Of a stretch of DNA of 64,000 nt, positions 28,951 through 37,520 are shown one piece after another; the stretch's first letter is position 1; every line of letters begins with the position of its first letter. The notes below the pieces were generated by a model, which worked only from the letters and a program-made list of their open reading frames with translations, ran no database searches and was not told the DNA's origin. The stretch is from assembly GCF_003234965.1 (NCBI RefSeq), contig NZ_QKVK01000007.1:1-64000 (forward strand). Direction: 5' to 3'. The DNA comes from Aestuariivirga litoralis. GTDB taxonomy: Bacteria; Pseudomonadota; Alphaproteobacteria; Rhizobiales; Aestuariivirgaceae. The position numbers and the translations under genes are program-made.

Positions 28951-31119
28951 ATGCGTCGCATCCTTACTCTCGCGCTTTCCACCTTCATGCTCGCTGCCGC
29001 ATGGCTTGCACCATCCGCCACCGCCGCAGAACGTGTCCTGCTCGCTCCCGGGGGAATGAAGGCCACACTCAGTGCCACGCCTTCAGCGGCCGCTGGCCTG
29101 CGGCAACTGCGCCAGAAGGCCGTGTCGCAGGGCAAGGTTCGTGTCATCGTCGGGCTGCGGGTGCCCTTCGCGGCGGAGGGGCTTCTGGGAGGGGCCGCCA
29201 AGGCCGCCCAGCGGCGCGACATTGCGAGTGCCGGGTCCGTCCTGCGCAAGCGCTTCGCGTCCACTGTCGGGCGCGATCCCGATGCGGTGCAGGGCTACTC
29301 CGCCCTGCCCTTCATGGCGATGGAAGTCAGCCAGGCAGAACTCGACCGTCTGGCCAGCGACCCGCTGGTTCTGAGCCTGGTGGAGGACAAGCCCCGCAGG
29401 CCAAGGCTTGCCCAGTCGACGGCGCTGGTCAACGCCCCGCAGGCCTGGCAGGCGGGATTTAGCGGCGCCGGCCAGACCGTCGCCATCATCGATACCGGGG
29501 TCGACGGCAAGCATCCTTTCCTCGCCGGCAAGGTCGTCTCCGAGGCCTGCTACACCAAGGGCGCCTGCCCGCGCCGCGCCTCGGTGTCCACCGCGGCCGG
29601 TTCCGCCGTGCCCTGCGCCGTGAGGGCCGAGTGCTGGCACGGCACGCACGTGGCAGGCGTCGCCGCCGGCAAGGGGCCGAACTTCTCCGGTGTGGCGAAG
29701 GACGCCAACATCATCGCCATCCAGGTGTTCAGCCGCTATGGCAGGGGCATCACCGCCTGGGACAGCGACATTCTCGCCGGCCTGAACCGCGTGTTCGAAC
29801 TCCGCAACAGCTTCCGCATCGCGGCGGTGAACCTGAGCCTGGGCGGGGACTCCCTCTTCCATGATCATTGTGATGGCTATGACCCGGCCTATGTTGCGGC
29901 AATCGCCACCCTGCGGAGTGCGGGCATTGCAACCGTCGTATCCAGTGGCAACGACGCATCCACCTCCGGCATCGCCTCCCCCGCCTGCATCACCGGGGCG
30001 GTGAGCGTCGGCGCGGTGTGGGACGCCGACGGCTGGAACTGTGACGACAGTGCCAGCGCGGTGGACAAGGTCGCCTGCTATTCCAATGCTGCCCCGATCC
30101 TGTCGCTGCTGGCGCCGGGCTCCGCCATCACCTCTTCAGTGCCCGGCAAGGGCTATCGCGAGTCGCACGGCACGTCCTTCGCGGCCCCGCACGTCACCGG
30201 CGCCTGGGCCGTGCTGCGGCAGATGGCCCCCCAGTCCGACGGCGACCAGATCCTCAAGGCGCTGCAGGATGGCGGCAAGCCGGTGACCGACTATCGCAGC
30301 CCCTTCATGACCAAGCCCCGGCTTGACCTTGCGGGTGCGATCAGCCGCTTCACCACCCTCACCATCACCCGCTCGGGCTCCGGCCTCGGCACGATCTCGA
30401 TCAATACCGCGACGGGCGTCTATGGCGACCGGGCCTCGGGCCCCGCCGACTGCAGCAGCGGCTGCACCGTCGCCGTCCCGCTGGGACTGGACCTGACGAT
30501 CAATTCGGCGGCAGCGCCGGAATCGGAATTCACCGGCTGGGCGGGTGCCTGCACCGGCCCCTCTCCCTGCCAGATCACCGTCACGCCGAACCTGCTTGTA
30601 AACGCGGTGTTCACCGGCGTGTCGCACCCGATCGACCTGCACATTGCCGGCGGCGGCTCGGTCGGCATCACCACCACCACCGGCGGCAAGACATGCACGG
30701 GGGACTGCAGCATCAATGCCGCGCCCGGCACCACGGCCTCGCTCGCCGCAACGGCGGGGAACGGCTTCATGTTCAGCGGCTGGTCTGGCGAGGCCTGCGC
30801 GGGAAGCGGCAGCTGCGCGTTGGTGATGACGGGCGCCAAGTCGGTGACCGCGAACTTCACGCCAGCCTATCCGCTGTCCTTCACCAAGACGGGCACGGGC
30901 ACCGGACGGGTCGTCTTTTCTCCGGCCGGCACGGCGGGCCCGGAGTGCGGCCAGTCCTGCACGCAGAACTTCACGCCGGGAACCGTGGTGACACTCACTG
31001 CCATCGCGGCCAGCGGCGCCAAGTTCAGGTCCTGGTCCGGCGCCTGCCGCGGCAAGAGAAGCTGCGTGGTGACGATGTCGGAAGCCCGCGCGGTGACGGC
31101 AAACTTCTCCGGGCGCTGA
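28951..31119 (+). CDS. Secreted S8 subtilase with three C-terminal repeats
   Basis: A 722-residue exported serine peptidase. Signal peptide (ends near residue 26), then an inhibitor-like propeptide (RVIVGLRVPF to LVLSLVEDKPRR, about 60-150). The subtilisin domain has Asp in VAIIDTGVDG, His in CWHGTHVAGVAAG (about residue 230) and Ser in HGTSFAAPHVTG (about 408). The last 250 residues contain three related units of about 80 residues, each with a Cys pair and an F-x-GW/SW-x-G-x-C core (FTGWAGACTGPSPC, FSGWSGEACAGSGSC, FRSWSGACRGKRSC), each ending in an AV/ANF strand. These resemble PF18998-type surface repeats. It is probably a surface or secreted protease. Confidence 0.92.
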   Translation: MRRILTLALSTFMLAAAWLAPSATAAERVLLAPGGMKATLSATPSAAAGLRQLRQKAVSQGKVRVIVGLRVPFAAEGLLGGAAKAAQRRDIASAGSVLRKRFASTVGRDPDAVQGYSALPFMAMEVSQAELDRLASDPLVLSLVEDKPRRPRLAQSTALVNAPQAWQAGFSGAGQTVAIIDTGVDGKHPFLAGKVVSEACYTKGACPRRASVSTAAGSAVPCAVRAECWHGTHVAGVAAGKGPNFSGVAKDANIIAIQVFSRYGRGITAWDSDILAGLNRVFELRNSFRIAAVNLSLGGDSLFHDHCDGYDPAYVAAIATLRSAGIATVVSSGNDASTSGIASPACITGAVSVGAVWDADGWNCDDSASAVDKVACYSNAAPILSLLAPGSAITSSVPGKGYRESHGTSFAAPHVTGAWAVLRQMAPQSDGDQILKALQDGGKPVTDYRSPFMTKPRLDLAGAISRFTTLTITRSGSGLGTISINTATGVYGDRASGPADCSSGCTVAVPLGLDLTINSAAAPESEFTGWAGACTGPSPCQITVTPNLLVNAVFTGVSHPIDLHIAGGGSVGITTTTGGKTCTGDCSINAAPGTTASLAATAGNGFMFSGWSGEACAGSGSCALVMTGAKSVTANFTPAYPLSFTKTGTGTGRVVFSPAGTAGPECGQSCTQNFTPGTVVTLTAIAASGAKFRSWSGACRGKRSCVVTMSEARAVTANFSGR

Positions 31120-31194
31120 GGGCCTTGTGGTGCCCGTCATCGAGTCGAGTCCACGTGGCGCTGGCGGGCGCCCACTCCCTGATGCGCTCCCTGC

Positions 31195-31278
31195 TCAGTC
31201 CTGGAGCGTGCTGATATGAGCGGACACCACCATCACGACCGATCCGAAACCCGTGATGATCAGCATGGCCAGGGGCAT
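31195..31278 (-). CDS. Very small membrane protein (27 residues)
   Basis: ATG 31278 is preceded by GAGGAGAG at six bases and opens a 27-residue frame, MPLAMLIITGFGSVVMVVSA then seven residues ending Gln-Asp. It is almost entirely one membrane helix. The good ribosome site, the clean helix and the absence of another gene in this gap make it plausible, but such short frames can arise by chance. Confidence 0.45.
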   Translation of the reverse strand: MPLAMLIITGFGSVVMVVSAHISTLQD

Positions 31279-31604
31279 GGTGTCTCTCCTCAGTGTCGAA
31301 GGCTGGCCGGTTGAAAGGTCCGGCCCTGCTGCCTTCACTTCGCGTGATCTGAGCCTAGCATCCTTCCGCGATTTCATCTTGCACACCTCAGTGCAACCAC
31401 GGATTTCACCGCGCGATCTCCAGCCCACAACCCCGGAGAAATCGCGACTTCTACTGATTGCAACTGCTCCGTTTCAAACTTATTGAAACCTCGCCCAATG
31501 GCGCGCCGGCCCCCGCCGAAACGCCGGAAACTGCCCTTCCCCACCAGCAGGAAGCGGCGGCACTCCGGAGCGGCAGCTAGCGCCGGGGCAGAGCCAATTC
31601 CGTC
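31279..31604. promoter_or_regulatory. Gap before lipase gene with a palindrome
   Basis: No gene is supported in these 326 bases, which are AT-richer than the flanks. A perfect inverted repeat, GTTTCAA/TTGAAAC around five bases (31471-31489), lies 131 bases before the lipase start and is a candidate operator. The region should contain the divergent promoters for the 27-residue peptide and the lipase. Confidence 0.4.
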
Positions 31605-31619
31605 ATGAAAAGGACCGTC

Positions 31620-32939
31620 ATGTCCCTCCCGTCCCGAATCGCAATGGCCGCCCTGCTGGCCGCCGTCTCGCTTGCCCCCGCTGCCGCCATGGCCGGCGAG
31701 GCAACCTCCACCGTCGCCGTTCCGCCCTTCTACCAGGACGTCCTGAACATGAAGCCCGAGGGCAAGCTCGGCCAGATCATCAAGCAGGAGAAGGTCGACA
31801 CGCCCATTGCCGGCGCGCAGGCCTGGCGCATCGCCTACGTCTCGTCCGACCTCAACGACAAGCCGACCATCGCCACCGGCCTCGTGGTTGCACCGCTGGG
31901 CGAAGCGCCGGCCGGCGGCCGCCCGATCATCTCCTGGTCGCACGGCACCACGGGCAACGCGCAGAACTGCGGTCCCTCGCAGGTCGAGAACCCGGCACGT
32001 CCGCTCAACCAGTATTTCCTCGTCAACGGCAATTCCTGGACCGACTACGGCCTGCCGAGCCTCGCGGAATTCATCAAGGACGGCTACGTGGTCGTCGGCA
32101 CTGACTATCAGGGCCTCGGCGGCGGCGGACGCCACCAGTATGCCGTGGCCAAGACCAATGGCCGGGACGCGATCAACGCCGCGCGCGCCGCGGGCTCCAT
32201 GGCGGAAACCGGTGCCGGCAAGAAGACGCTGATGATCGGCTGGTCACAGGGTGCGGGCTCGACGCTGGGCGCCTCGCAGGCCGACTACATCGCAAAGACC
32301 GGCACGGCCTATGACGGCATCGATGTCGTCGGCTTCGTTGCAATGTCGGTGCCCGACCTCGCCATGTATGCGCCCGACAAGCTTGACGAGGCCGGCGCCA
32401 CGAAAATGGTCAACGACTTCGCCACGGCATGGTCGGTCGACAGCTTCGCCTTCGCGCACATGTCGATGAACCTGTGGGGCACGCAGGCCGCCTTCCCGGA
32501 CAAGCTGCAGCTCAGCGACATCTTCACCGATGAAGGCGCACAGGTCCTCGACCAGATCTACGCCAACAAGTGCGTGCACGTCGCCACCGACACGATCAAC
32601 TTCAACTATGGCCAGAACTACAAGTCGCTGCTGCGGCCGCAGCCGCAGAACACGCTGGCCTGGGCCCAGGCCATCGTGGCCGGTTCGGTCGACAACACGG
32701 TGAAGCCGATCGCGCCGGTGCTCATCCTCTATGGCAACAAGGACACCACGCTGCCGCCGGTGATGGGCGAATACTACCGCAGCAAGGTCTGTCCGCTGGG
32801 CGGCAACGTCACGCGCATCCAGCTGCCGGGCGACCAGAACCACTTCACCACGCCGCCGGAGTCGGTGCCCTACTACCTGCCCTGGATCAAGGACCGCATT
32901 GACGGCAAGCCCGCGCCGGATGGCTGCGCCGGCAACTGA
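31620..32939 (+). CDS. Secretory lipase-type alpha/beta hydrolase
   Basis: A 439-residue exported hydrolase of the LIP/secretory lipase family. A signal peptide (cleavage near AlaAlaMetAla) is followed by the fold. The nucleophile elbow is GWSQGAGST (about residue 206), the oxyanion part is SWSHGTTGNAQ, the acid is in LILYGNKDTTLP and the His in GDQNHFTTP. Such enzymes cleave acylglycerols or esters outside the cytoplasm. AAAAGGA lies five bases before ATG 31620; an ATG at 31605 would add five residues. The gene ends at a strong terminator. Confidence 0.85.
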   Translation: MSLPSRIAMAALLAAVSLAPAAAMAGEATSTVAVPPFYQDVLNMKPEGKLGQIIKQEKVDTPIAGAQAWRIAYVSSDLNDKPTIATGLVVAPLGEAPAGGRPIISWSHGTTGNAQNCGPSQVENPARPLNQYFLVNGNSWTDYGLPSLAEFIKDGYVVVGTDYQGLGGGGRHQYAVAKTNGRDAINAARAAGSMAETGAGKKTLMIGWSQGAGSTLGASQADYIAKTGTAYDGIDVVGFVAMSVPDLAMYAPDKLDEAGATKMVNDFATAWSVDSFAFAHMSMNLWGTQAAFPDKLQLSDIFTDEGAQVLDQIYANKCVHVATDTINFNYGQNYKSLLRPQPQNTLAWAQAIVAGSVDNTVKPIAPVLILYGNKDTTLPPVMGEYYRSKVCPLGGNVTRIQLPGDQNHFTTPPESVPYYLPWIKDRIDGKPAPDGCAGN

Positions 32940-32977
32940 CACCAAAGCCGGCTCCCAAGTCGGCTCTCAAGTCGGCT

Positions 32978-33006
32978 GGCCAGTCCCGCGAGGGGCTGGC
33001 CTTTTT
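32978..33006 (+). terminator. Intrinsic terminator after lipase gene
   Basis: A 10-bp stem, GGCCAGTCCC/GGGGCTGGCC (one G-T pair), with loop GCGA and a following TTTTT. It is preceded by short tandem copies of CAAGTCGGCT (32956 and 32968, period 12) and one variant at 32943. Confidence 0.9.
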
Positions 33007-33018
33007 GCCAGGCGCAGC

Positions 33019-34488
33019 TCACGCAGCACCGCTCTCGATCTCCTGCCCGAGGCGCAACACTTCGCGGATGAACAGGTCGAGGTCTTCCCGCCTGGTGCGG
33101 TGGTTGGTGATGGCGACACGGATGCAGTGCCGGCCGTGGATCGTGGTGTCCGATGGCGCGGCGATGCCCTGCTCCTGCAACCGCAGCATGATCTCGGTGT
33201 TGAGCGCCGCGAGGCGCGCTTCGTCGGCACCGGGCACCACGTGGCGGAAGCACACGACATTGATCGTGGTGGGCGCCATCAGCGCGAGCCGCGGCTCGGC
33301 TTCAACCAGCGCCGTCAGGTATTGTGCCTGGGCGATGTTCTGGTCGATCAGGCGGCCGAACTTGGCCACGCCATTCTCCTTCAGCGCCATCCACACCTTG
33401 AGGGCCTTGAGGCTGCGTGACAGTTCGAAGCTGTAGTCGGCCAGGAATTCGCCGGCCCCGATGCCGCGCGGCTTCTCCTCGAGATAGGCGTGATGCAGCG
33501 CCAGGCAGTCGCGGTGCAGCCCTGCATCCTTCACCAGCGCGCAGCCGACCTCGAAGGGCACATGCATCCACTTGTGCGGATCGAGTGACAGGGAATCCGC
33601 CTGCTCGATGCCGTCCACCCTCGCATGGTTGGCGGGTGCGATCTTCAGCAGCGCGCCGATGCAGCCGTCGACATGAAGCCAGAGATCCTGGGCGCGGCAA
33701 ATTCCGGCGATGGCCGGAACGTCGTCGATGGCGCCGGTGTTGGTGGTGCCCGCGGTGGCGACGACACAGACGGGCTTCCAGCCGCTGGCGCGGTCCTCGG
33801 CGATGGCCGCCTCCAGTGCCGCGACATCCATGGTGAAGTCGCCGCGTGACGGGATGAGCCGCAGCGACCGCGCGCCCAGCCCCAGGATCTCCATGCCCTT
33901 CTGGATGCAGCTGTGCGCCTGGTCGGAGGCATAGAAACGCAGCGGCTTCGGCAGGGCGGTGATGCCCTCGGCACGCACATCCACCCCTGCCCCGGCATTG
34001 CGGGCCACCGTCAGGCAGACGAGATTCGCCATGGATCCGCCGCTGGTGAGCGTTCCCGAGGCCGTGGCGGGGAAACCCATCATCGACTTGATCCAGGTCA
34101 CCACCTGCCGGTCGAGCTCGCAGGCGGCGGTATTGCCGCCGCCGAGATTCGAGCCGTCGACGGCGGCCAGGAAGTCACCCAGCGCCCCGGTGAAACTGCC
34201 CGCGCCCATGTACCAGGCCCAGAATCGCGGGTGAATGTTGCCCATGGAATAGGGCAGCAGGTGCTGGCGGAGTTCGGCATAGGCCTGCGCGAGATCGCCC
34301 GGCTGCTCCGGCACGGGAGTCCGGAAGAAGGCGCGAACCTCCTCCGGCATGGGTTGCCAGACGCCGCGTTCCCGAAGGCCCGAGATATGCGCAACGGCAT
34401 CGTCGACCATCCGGTGCGCGAGGGCTGCCATCTGCGGCCAGTCCGGCGGATCCAGCGTTTCCTCGGTGTCAAACGGATGCAACGTCAT
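33019..34488 (-). CDS. PLP-dependent group II amino-acid decarboxylase
   Basis: A 489-residue fold-type I decarboxylase of the aromatic-amino-acid/glutamate decarboxylase group. The PLP Lys is in DSLSLDPHKWMHVPFEVG (about residue 305); the upstream Asp is in WLHVDGCIGA and the substrate loop in TSGGSMANLVCL. The N-terminal PMGNIHPRFWAWYMGAG type segment is typical of this group. The substrate could be an aromatic amino acid, but sequence does not decide. It stands alone, convergent with the lipase; GAGGGGAG precedes ATG 34488. Confidence 0.88.
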   Translation of the reverse strand: MTLHPFDTEETLDPPDWPQMAALAHRMVDDAVAHISGLRERGVWQPMPEEVRAFFRTPVPEQPGDLAQAYAELRQHLLPYSMGNIHPRFWAWYMGAGSFTGALGDFLAAVDGSNLGGGNTAACELDRQVVTWIKSMMGFPATASGTLTSGGSMANLVCLTVARNAGAGVDVRAEGITALPKPLRFYASDQAHSCIQKGMEILGLGARSLRLIPSRGDFTMDVAALEAAIAEDRASGWKPVCVVATAGTTNTGAIDDVPAIAGICRAQDLWLHVDGCIGALLKIAPANHARVDGIEQADSLSLDPHKWMHVPFEVGCALVKDAGLHRDCLALHHAYLEEKPRGIGAGEFLADYSFELSRSLKALKVWMALKENGVAKFGRLIDQNIAQAQYLTALVEAEPRLALMAPTTINVVCFRHVVPGADEARLAALNTEIMLRLQEQGIAAPSDTTIHGRHCIRVAITNHRTRREDLDLFIREVLRLGQEIESGAA

Positions 34489-34752
34489 GACGCGCTCCCC
34501 TCCTCCGGCGATGCCGGGACGCTATTTTCAATTCCAATGCGAGTCGAGCACTATCCCGGACCCTAACCGCAGGGTCAGGACGTGCCGAACGCCGGGCTTC
34601 GCCCACGCCTATCGCTGCGGCGGCACCTAGACCATTGGTGTCATCCATGAGTGGCCACGCTCCGTCGCCACTCTTGACCATGCACGCTTTGGTCGAACAT
34701 TATTACCGCGCCCCGCGTACTCGTAGCTGAGGTGGTGGTTGGAGATCCCAAC

Positions 34753-34941
34753 GTGCGAATTTTCTATCTGCTTGGCTGGCTTCTCTTTGTTTCAGCGTGG
34801 ACGGATTGGGGTCTGGCGACCTTCCTTGGCTTCGACGTGTGGAGGGAATTTTTCGGCTTCATCCTTCCCGGAACGCTGTGGAACATGACACCCGTCATCG
34901 TAGGAAGCTTTGGCATAGTGCTGATCGCGACCTGCCGATGA
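34753..34941 (+). CDS. Small hypothetical membrane protein
   Basis: About 62 residues, mostly two hydrophobic segments (IFYLLGWLLFVSAWTDWG; MTPVIVGSFGIVLIATC) joined by an aromatic-rich loop. No family recognised. GTG 34753 is taken as start because GGAG lies eight bases upstream. The DNA is more AT-rich than the core genes and the next small gene starts 18 bases after its stop, so the two may be co-transcribed. Confidence 0.5.
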   Translation: MRIFYLLGWLLFVSAWTDWGLATFLGFDVWREFFGFILPGTLWNMTPVIVGSFGIVLIATCR

Positions 34942-34959
34942 GACCATGAGGAGGTCTGA

Positions 34960-35277
34960 ATGAAAGGCGAATCCTTCATGCAAGTATTCGACGCCAATGG
35001 GGTCCTCCGTGGTTTGCTTGGGTATATGGATCAGCCGAAGGTGGCCCTAACGGCGTTTATCGTTTGCGTCGGCATTGCCTGTGCTGCGCTGCTCGGCGTC
35101 TGGGTTCTCAATAGGCGCGACACAGGACTCAAATGTCACTGGCAGAAAGATGCTGTCGAGGGTGATGGTGGCATGACCAGATGGATCTGCTCGGCCTGCA
35201 GCGGAATTTCATTCAGCAACGGGGAGCAGCCACCAATCGCCTGCCGTGCCCATGACCCCCGGTCGAAGAAAAACTAG
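34960..35277 (+). CDS. Small membrane protein with Cys-rich end
   Basis: A 105-residue protein, no family recognised. One membrane span (ALTAFIVCVGIACAALLGVWVL, about residues 29-50) is followed by a soluble part with four Cys (LKCHWQKD, WICSACSG, IACRAHD) that could bind a metal. GAGGAGG precedes ATG 34960. It follows the 62-residue membrane protein by 18 bases. Composition is AT-richer than the flanks, in keeping with the island-like stretch that starts here. Confidence 0.55.
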   Translation: MKGESFMQVFDANGVLRGLLGYMDQPKVALTAFIVCVGIACAALLGVWVLNRRDTGLKCHWQKDAVEGDGGMTRWICSACSGISFSNGEQPPIACRAHDPRSKKN

Positions 35278-35583
35278 CCAAGCTCACCTACCTCGGCGAG
35301 AGCAGAGGGATCCACCGCTTCTCGTTCATTGAATTTGACATCCCCACATGGCGCTGGGCTGCAGATCGGCGGTCCATGAAGGACATACGAAAGTATGGCT
35401 TTGCGCGTCCCATTCGGAGCTAGCATTGAGACTCCAATGGTGGTCGATGCAGGACTCGATCCTTCGATCCGCTGATGAAGGGTTAGCCGATATCTGTTGA
35501 TGTTGGCGGATCGCTTCTCGAAGAGACATCAATTGGGATCGCTTTGGGCCAATTGACTACGACCCATCTGCGAAACGCCTGCA
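35278..35583. other. Gene-free gap containing a tRNA-Lys remnant
   Basis: No credible gene in 306 bases. The central part is the degenerate tRNA-Lys 3' end listed separately. The rest (35278-35424 and 35488-35583) shows no hairpin or coding signal that I can support. Confidence 0.6.
35425..35487 (-). repeat. Degenerate tRNA-Lys 3'-end copy (candidate att remnant)
   Basis: An ungapped 63-base match to 39671-39733 with nine mismatches (86% identical by direct count). It covers the downstream flank, the CCA, acceptor, T arm and part of the anticodon arm of the intact tRNA-Lys, in the same orientation. Sequence beyond the anticodon arm does not match. It is the distal of two such copies. Confidence 0.8.
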
Positions 35584-36870
35584 TCAGGATGGGAAGCATT
35601 TGCCGAATGCGGCGAGAAGGCTGGGCTTGCCTCTTATTCGCAGTCCACCGGTCGCGATGAAGCGAACCAGCGAGATCTCCTTCGCCAGGAACCGGACCCA
35701 GCCACGAGCATCGGCGCGTATGGTGATATCCGGCAGCCCCGACAGGCCGTCATCAACGGTGAGCCGTCCGTTCGAGATGCTGACCGTGGCCGACCGCGTT
35801 TCGGAACCGGTGAAGATGAAGTGGTACACAGCGTTCAGCCCTTTGGCCTTGCCCGGCTGGAACACGTGGCGCATGCCACCGAGGAAGCCGTTGACCGAAG
35901 TCACCTTCAGGCTCGAACGGACAAATCTCTGCCGCTTGTGCGGAAAGCGCTTCGCGACGTAGTCGGCCGCATCGCTGCCCTTCACGACATAGACCGGCTC
36001 CTCCTTCTTCTGCAGCGGATCGACAATGCTCTTGAGGTACTGAGCCTTGCTCGCCTGATAGGGGCCGATCACGTCGGTTCCCGCGGGGCAGACCGCCATG
36101 CAGTAGGCGGCGTTATAGTTGGGGCCGTATGAGAGGCTCTGCCAGCGGCTCACGGTTTCGGAATAGCTGTTCTTCTGTCGAAAGGCGGCGGCGCTGCCGC
36201 TGTCGGCGATGTCCTCCACGAAATTGGCGAAGCCGCCCATGAACTGCTGATAGTTGTGGTTCATGCAGGCGGAGAAGTCGAAGTATCCGTCCGACTTGAT
36301 GGCGCCGACCGGACAAGCCGCAACGCACAGCTTGCACTCCATGCAGGGATTGAAGTCGATCGGCGTTGCATGCTCCGCGACGTCCTCCGCCACCAGCACG
36401 CCGCCCAGGAGTACGAAGTTACCGAACGTGGGATGGATCAGGTTGCGGTGGATCCCCATCCGCCCGAGGCCCGCCGCCTCCGCTGCGCGCTTGTAGGAGA
36501 CGATCCAGCCGCGCTCGGGAAAGCTGTCGAGCTCCATCGGAAAGGCCATGGCAGGATTGAGCGCGCGGATGCCCCTGTCCTCCAGGTGGCGCACCACCGC
36601 GCGTGCCGTTTCATCGATGGCATGGCCGGCGCTGTGGAATTCAAGATTGGCCACGGATCGCGCCGGCGAGCGCACAGGCTCCCGGTGCATGCGCCCGAGC
36701 AGCACGATCAGCGTGCGGGCCGCCGGGAAAGCCCGCAGGATGAATGGCCGATCCTCCTCCAGCAGAGGGTCATCGATCGAGACAACGCCACTGTCATCGG
36801 CACCAAGGCTGCGCGCGAGGTCGTTCAGCGACTGCGCCGTCAGCTTCTGCTCGATCACTGCCATATCCAT
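35584..36870 (-). CDS. QueG-like 4Fe-4S protein fused to an SCP2 domain
   Basis: A 428-residue protein. The N-terminal 200 residues resemble the corrinoid-reductase/epoxyqueuosine-reductase fold (GWIVSYKRAAEAAGLGRMG). A ferredoxin-like cluster motif CMECKLCVAACPVGAI follows (about residues 177-192), with a second Cys group (CMNH; YCMAVCPAGTD), giving two possible 4Fe-4S clusters. The last 90 residues (VYHFIFTGSETRSATVSISN to the end) match an SCP2 sterol/lipid-binding domain. This points to a redox enzyme acting on a hydrophobic substrate, not to tRNA queuosine. It is divergent from a tetR gene with a palindromic operator between. AAAGGA precedes ATG 36870. Confidence 0.8.
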   Translation of the reverse strand: MDMAVIEQKLTAQSLNDLARSLGADDSGVVSIDDPLLEEDRPFILRAFPAARTLIVLLGRMHREPVRSPARSVANLEFHSAGHAIDETARAVVRHLEDRGIRALNPAMAFPMELDSFPERGWIVSYKRAAEAAGLGRMGIHRNLIHPTFGNFVLLGGVLVAEDVAEHATPIDFNPCMECKLCVAACPVGAIKSDGYFDFSACMNHNYQQFMGGFANFVEDIADSGSAAAFRQKNSYSETVSRWQSLSYGPNYNAAYCMAVCPAGTDVIGPYQASKAQYLKSIVDPLQKKEEPVYVVKGSDAADYVAKRFPHKRQRFVRSSLKVTSVNGFLGGMRHVFQPGKAKGLNAVYHFIFTGSETRSATVSISNGRLTVDDGLSGLPDITIRADARGWVRFLAKEISLVRFIATGGLRIRGKPSLLAAFGKCFPS

Positions 36871-36882
36871 CGCCCGCTTCCT

Positions 36883-36904
36883 TTAGATTATGATCGCTAT
36901 CTAA
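36883..36904. promoter_or_regulatory. Palindromic operator between tetR and the 4Fe-4S/SCP2 gene
   Basis: TTAGAT and ATCTAA form a perfect inverted repeat around ten bases in the 77-base divergent gap. Position and symmetry fit a TetR-family operator controlling both genes. Confidence 0.55.
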
Positions 36905-36947
36905 TCGAATAGATGCTAGTCATGCTCTAAAGTCAAGGGAGACATTG

Positions 36948-37520
36948 ATGCGCGTGTCGCGGGAAGAGGCACAGGCCAGCCGTAAGCGGATCATTCAGGA
37001 AGCAGCACGGTTGATGCGGGAAAGAGGCATCGCCGCCACCAGCGTCGCGGACGTGATGACGGCTGCCGGCATGACCACGGGCGGCTTCTACAAGCACTTC
37101 AAGTCGAAGGACGACCTCACGGCCGCAGCCCTCGCTGCCGCCTTCGACGGCGTGCTCGCCCCCCTGCAGTTAAACGCAGAGAAATCCGGCCTCGCCCCGG
37201 CCCGCGCAGCCTATCTCCGGCAATATCTGTCGCAAGGACATGTTGCCAACCCTGGAAAGGGTTGCCCGGTTGCCGCGATGGGCGCTGATTGCGGGCGCGA
37301 AAGCAGCCTGCTGGGGCCGGAGTTCACGCGCGGGGTCGAGGCCACCCTCGCCTTTCTCGGCGCCGATGAGTGCACCAAGCCTGATCGAGCGGCACTGATC
37401 CGCCAGATGGCCACCCTCGTCGGCAGCGTGGTGCTGGCTCGGGCCGTGGGCGAAGGCCCGATGCGCGAAGAGATTCTGTCGGCGGCAGCAAGTGCGGCCA
37501 AACCCTTGCCGAGGACCTGA
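36948..37520 (+). CDS. TetR-family regulator
   Basis: A 190-residue TetR repressor. The HTH is in ATSVADVMTAAGMTTGGFYKHFKSKDDL (about residues 28-55), and the C-terminal domain carries GKGCPVAAMGADCGRE, the pattern of the TetR_C group that senses lipophilic compounds or aldehydes. The divergent 4Fe-4S/SCP2 gene is the probable target. ATG 36948 is preceded by GGGAGA; a TTG three bases earlier is less likely. Confidence 0.9.
   Translation: MRVSREEAQASRKRIIQEAARLMRERGIAATSVADVMTAAGMTTGGFYKHFKSKDDLTAAALAAAFDGVLAPLQLNAEKSGLAPARAAYLRQYLSQGHVANPGKGCPVAAMGADCGRESSLLGPEFTRGVEATLAFLGADECTKPDRAALIRQMATLVGSVVLARAVGEGPMREEILSAAASAAKPLPRT

Noticed and set aside
32943-32977. Short tandem CAAGTCGGCT copies after the lipase gene
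   Set aside because: Only two full copies and a variant; too few to call a functional iteron or regulatory array.
35326-35532. Minus-strand 68-codon frame
   Set aside because: It reads through the degenerate tRNA-Lys copy and has no ribosome site or protein-like pattern.
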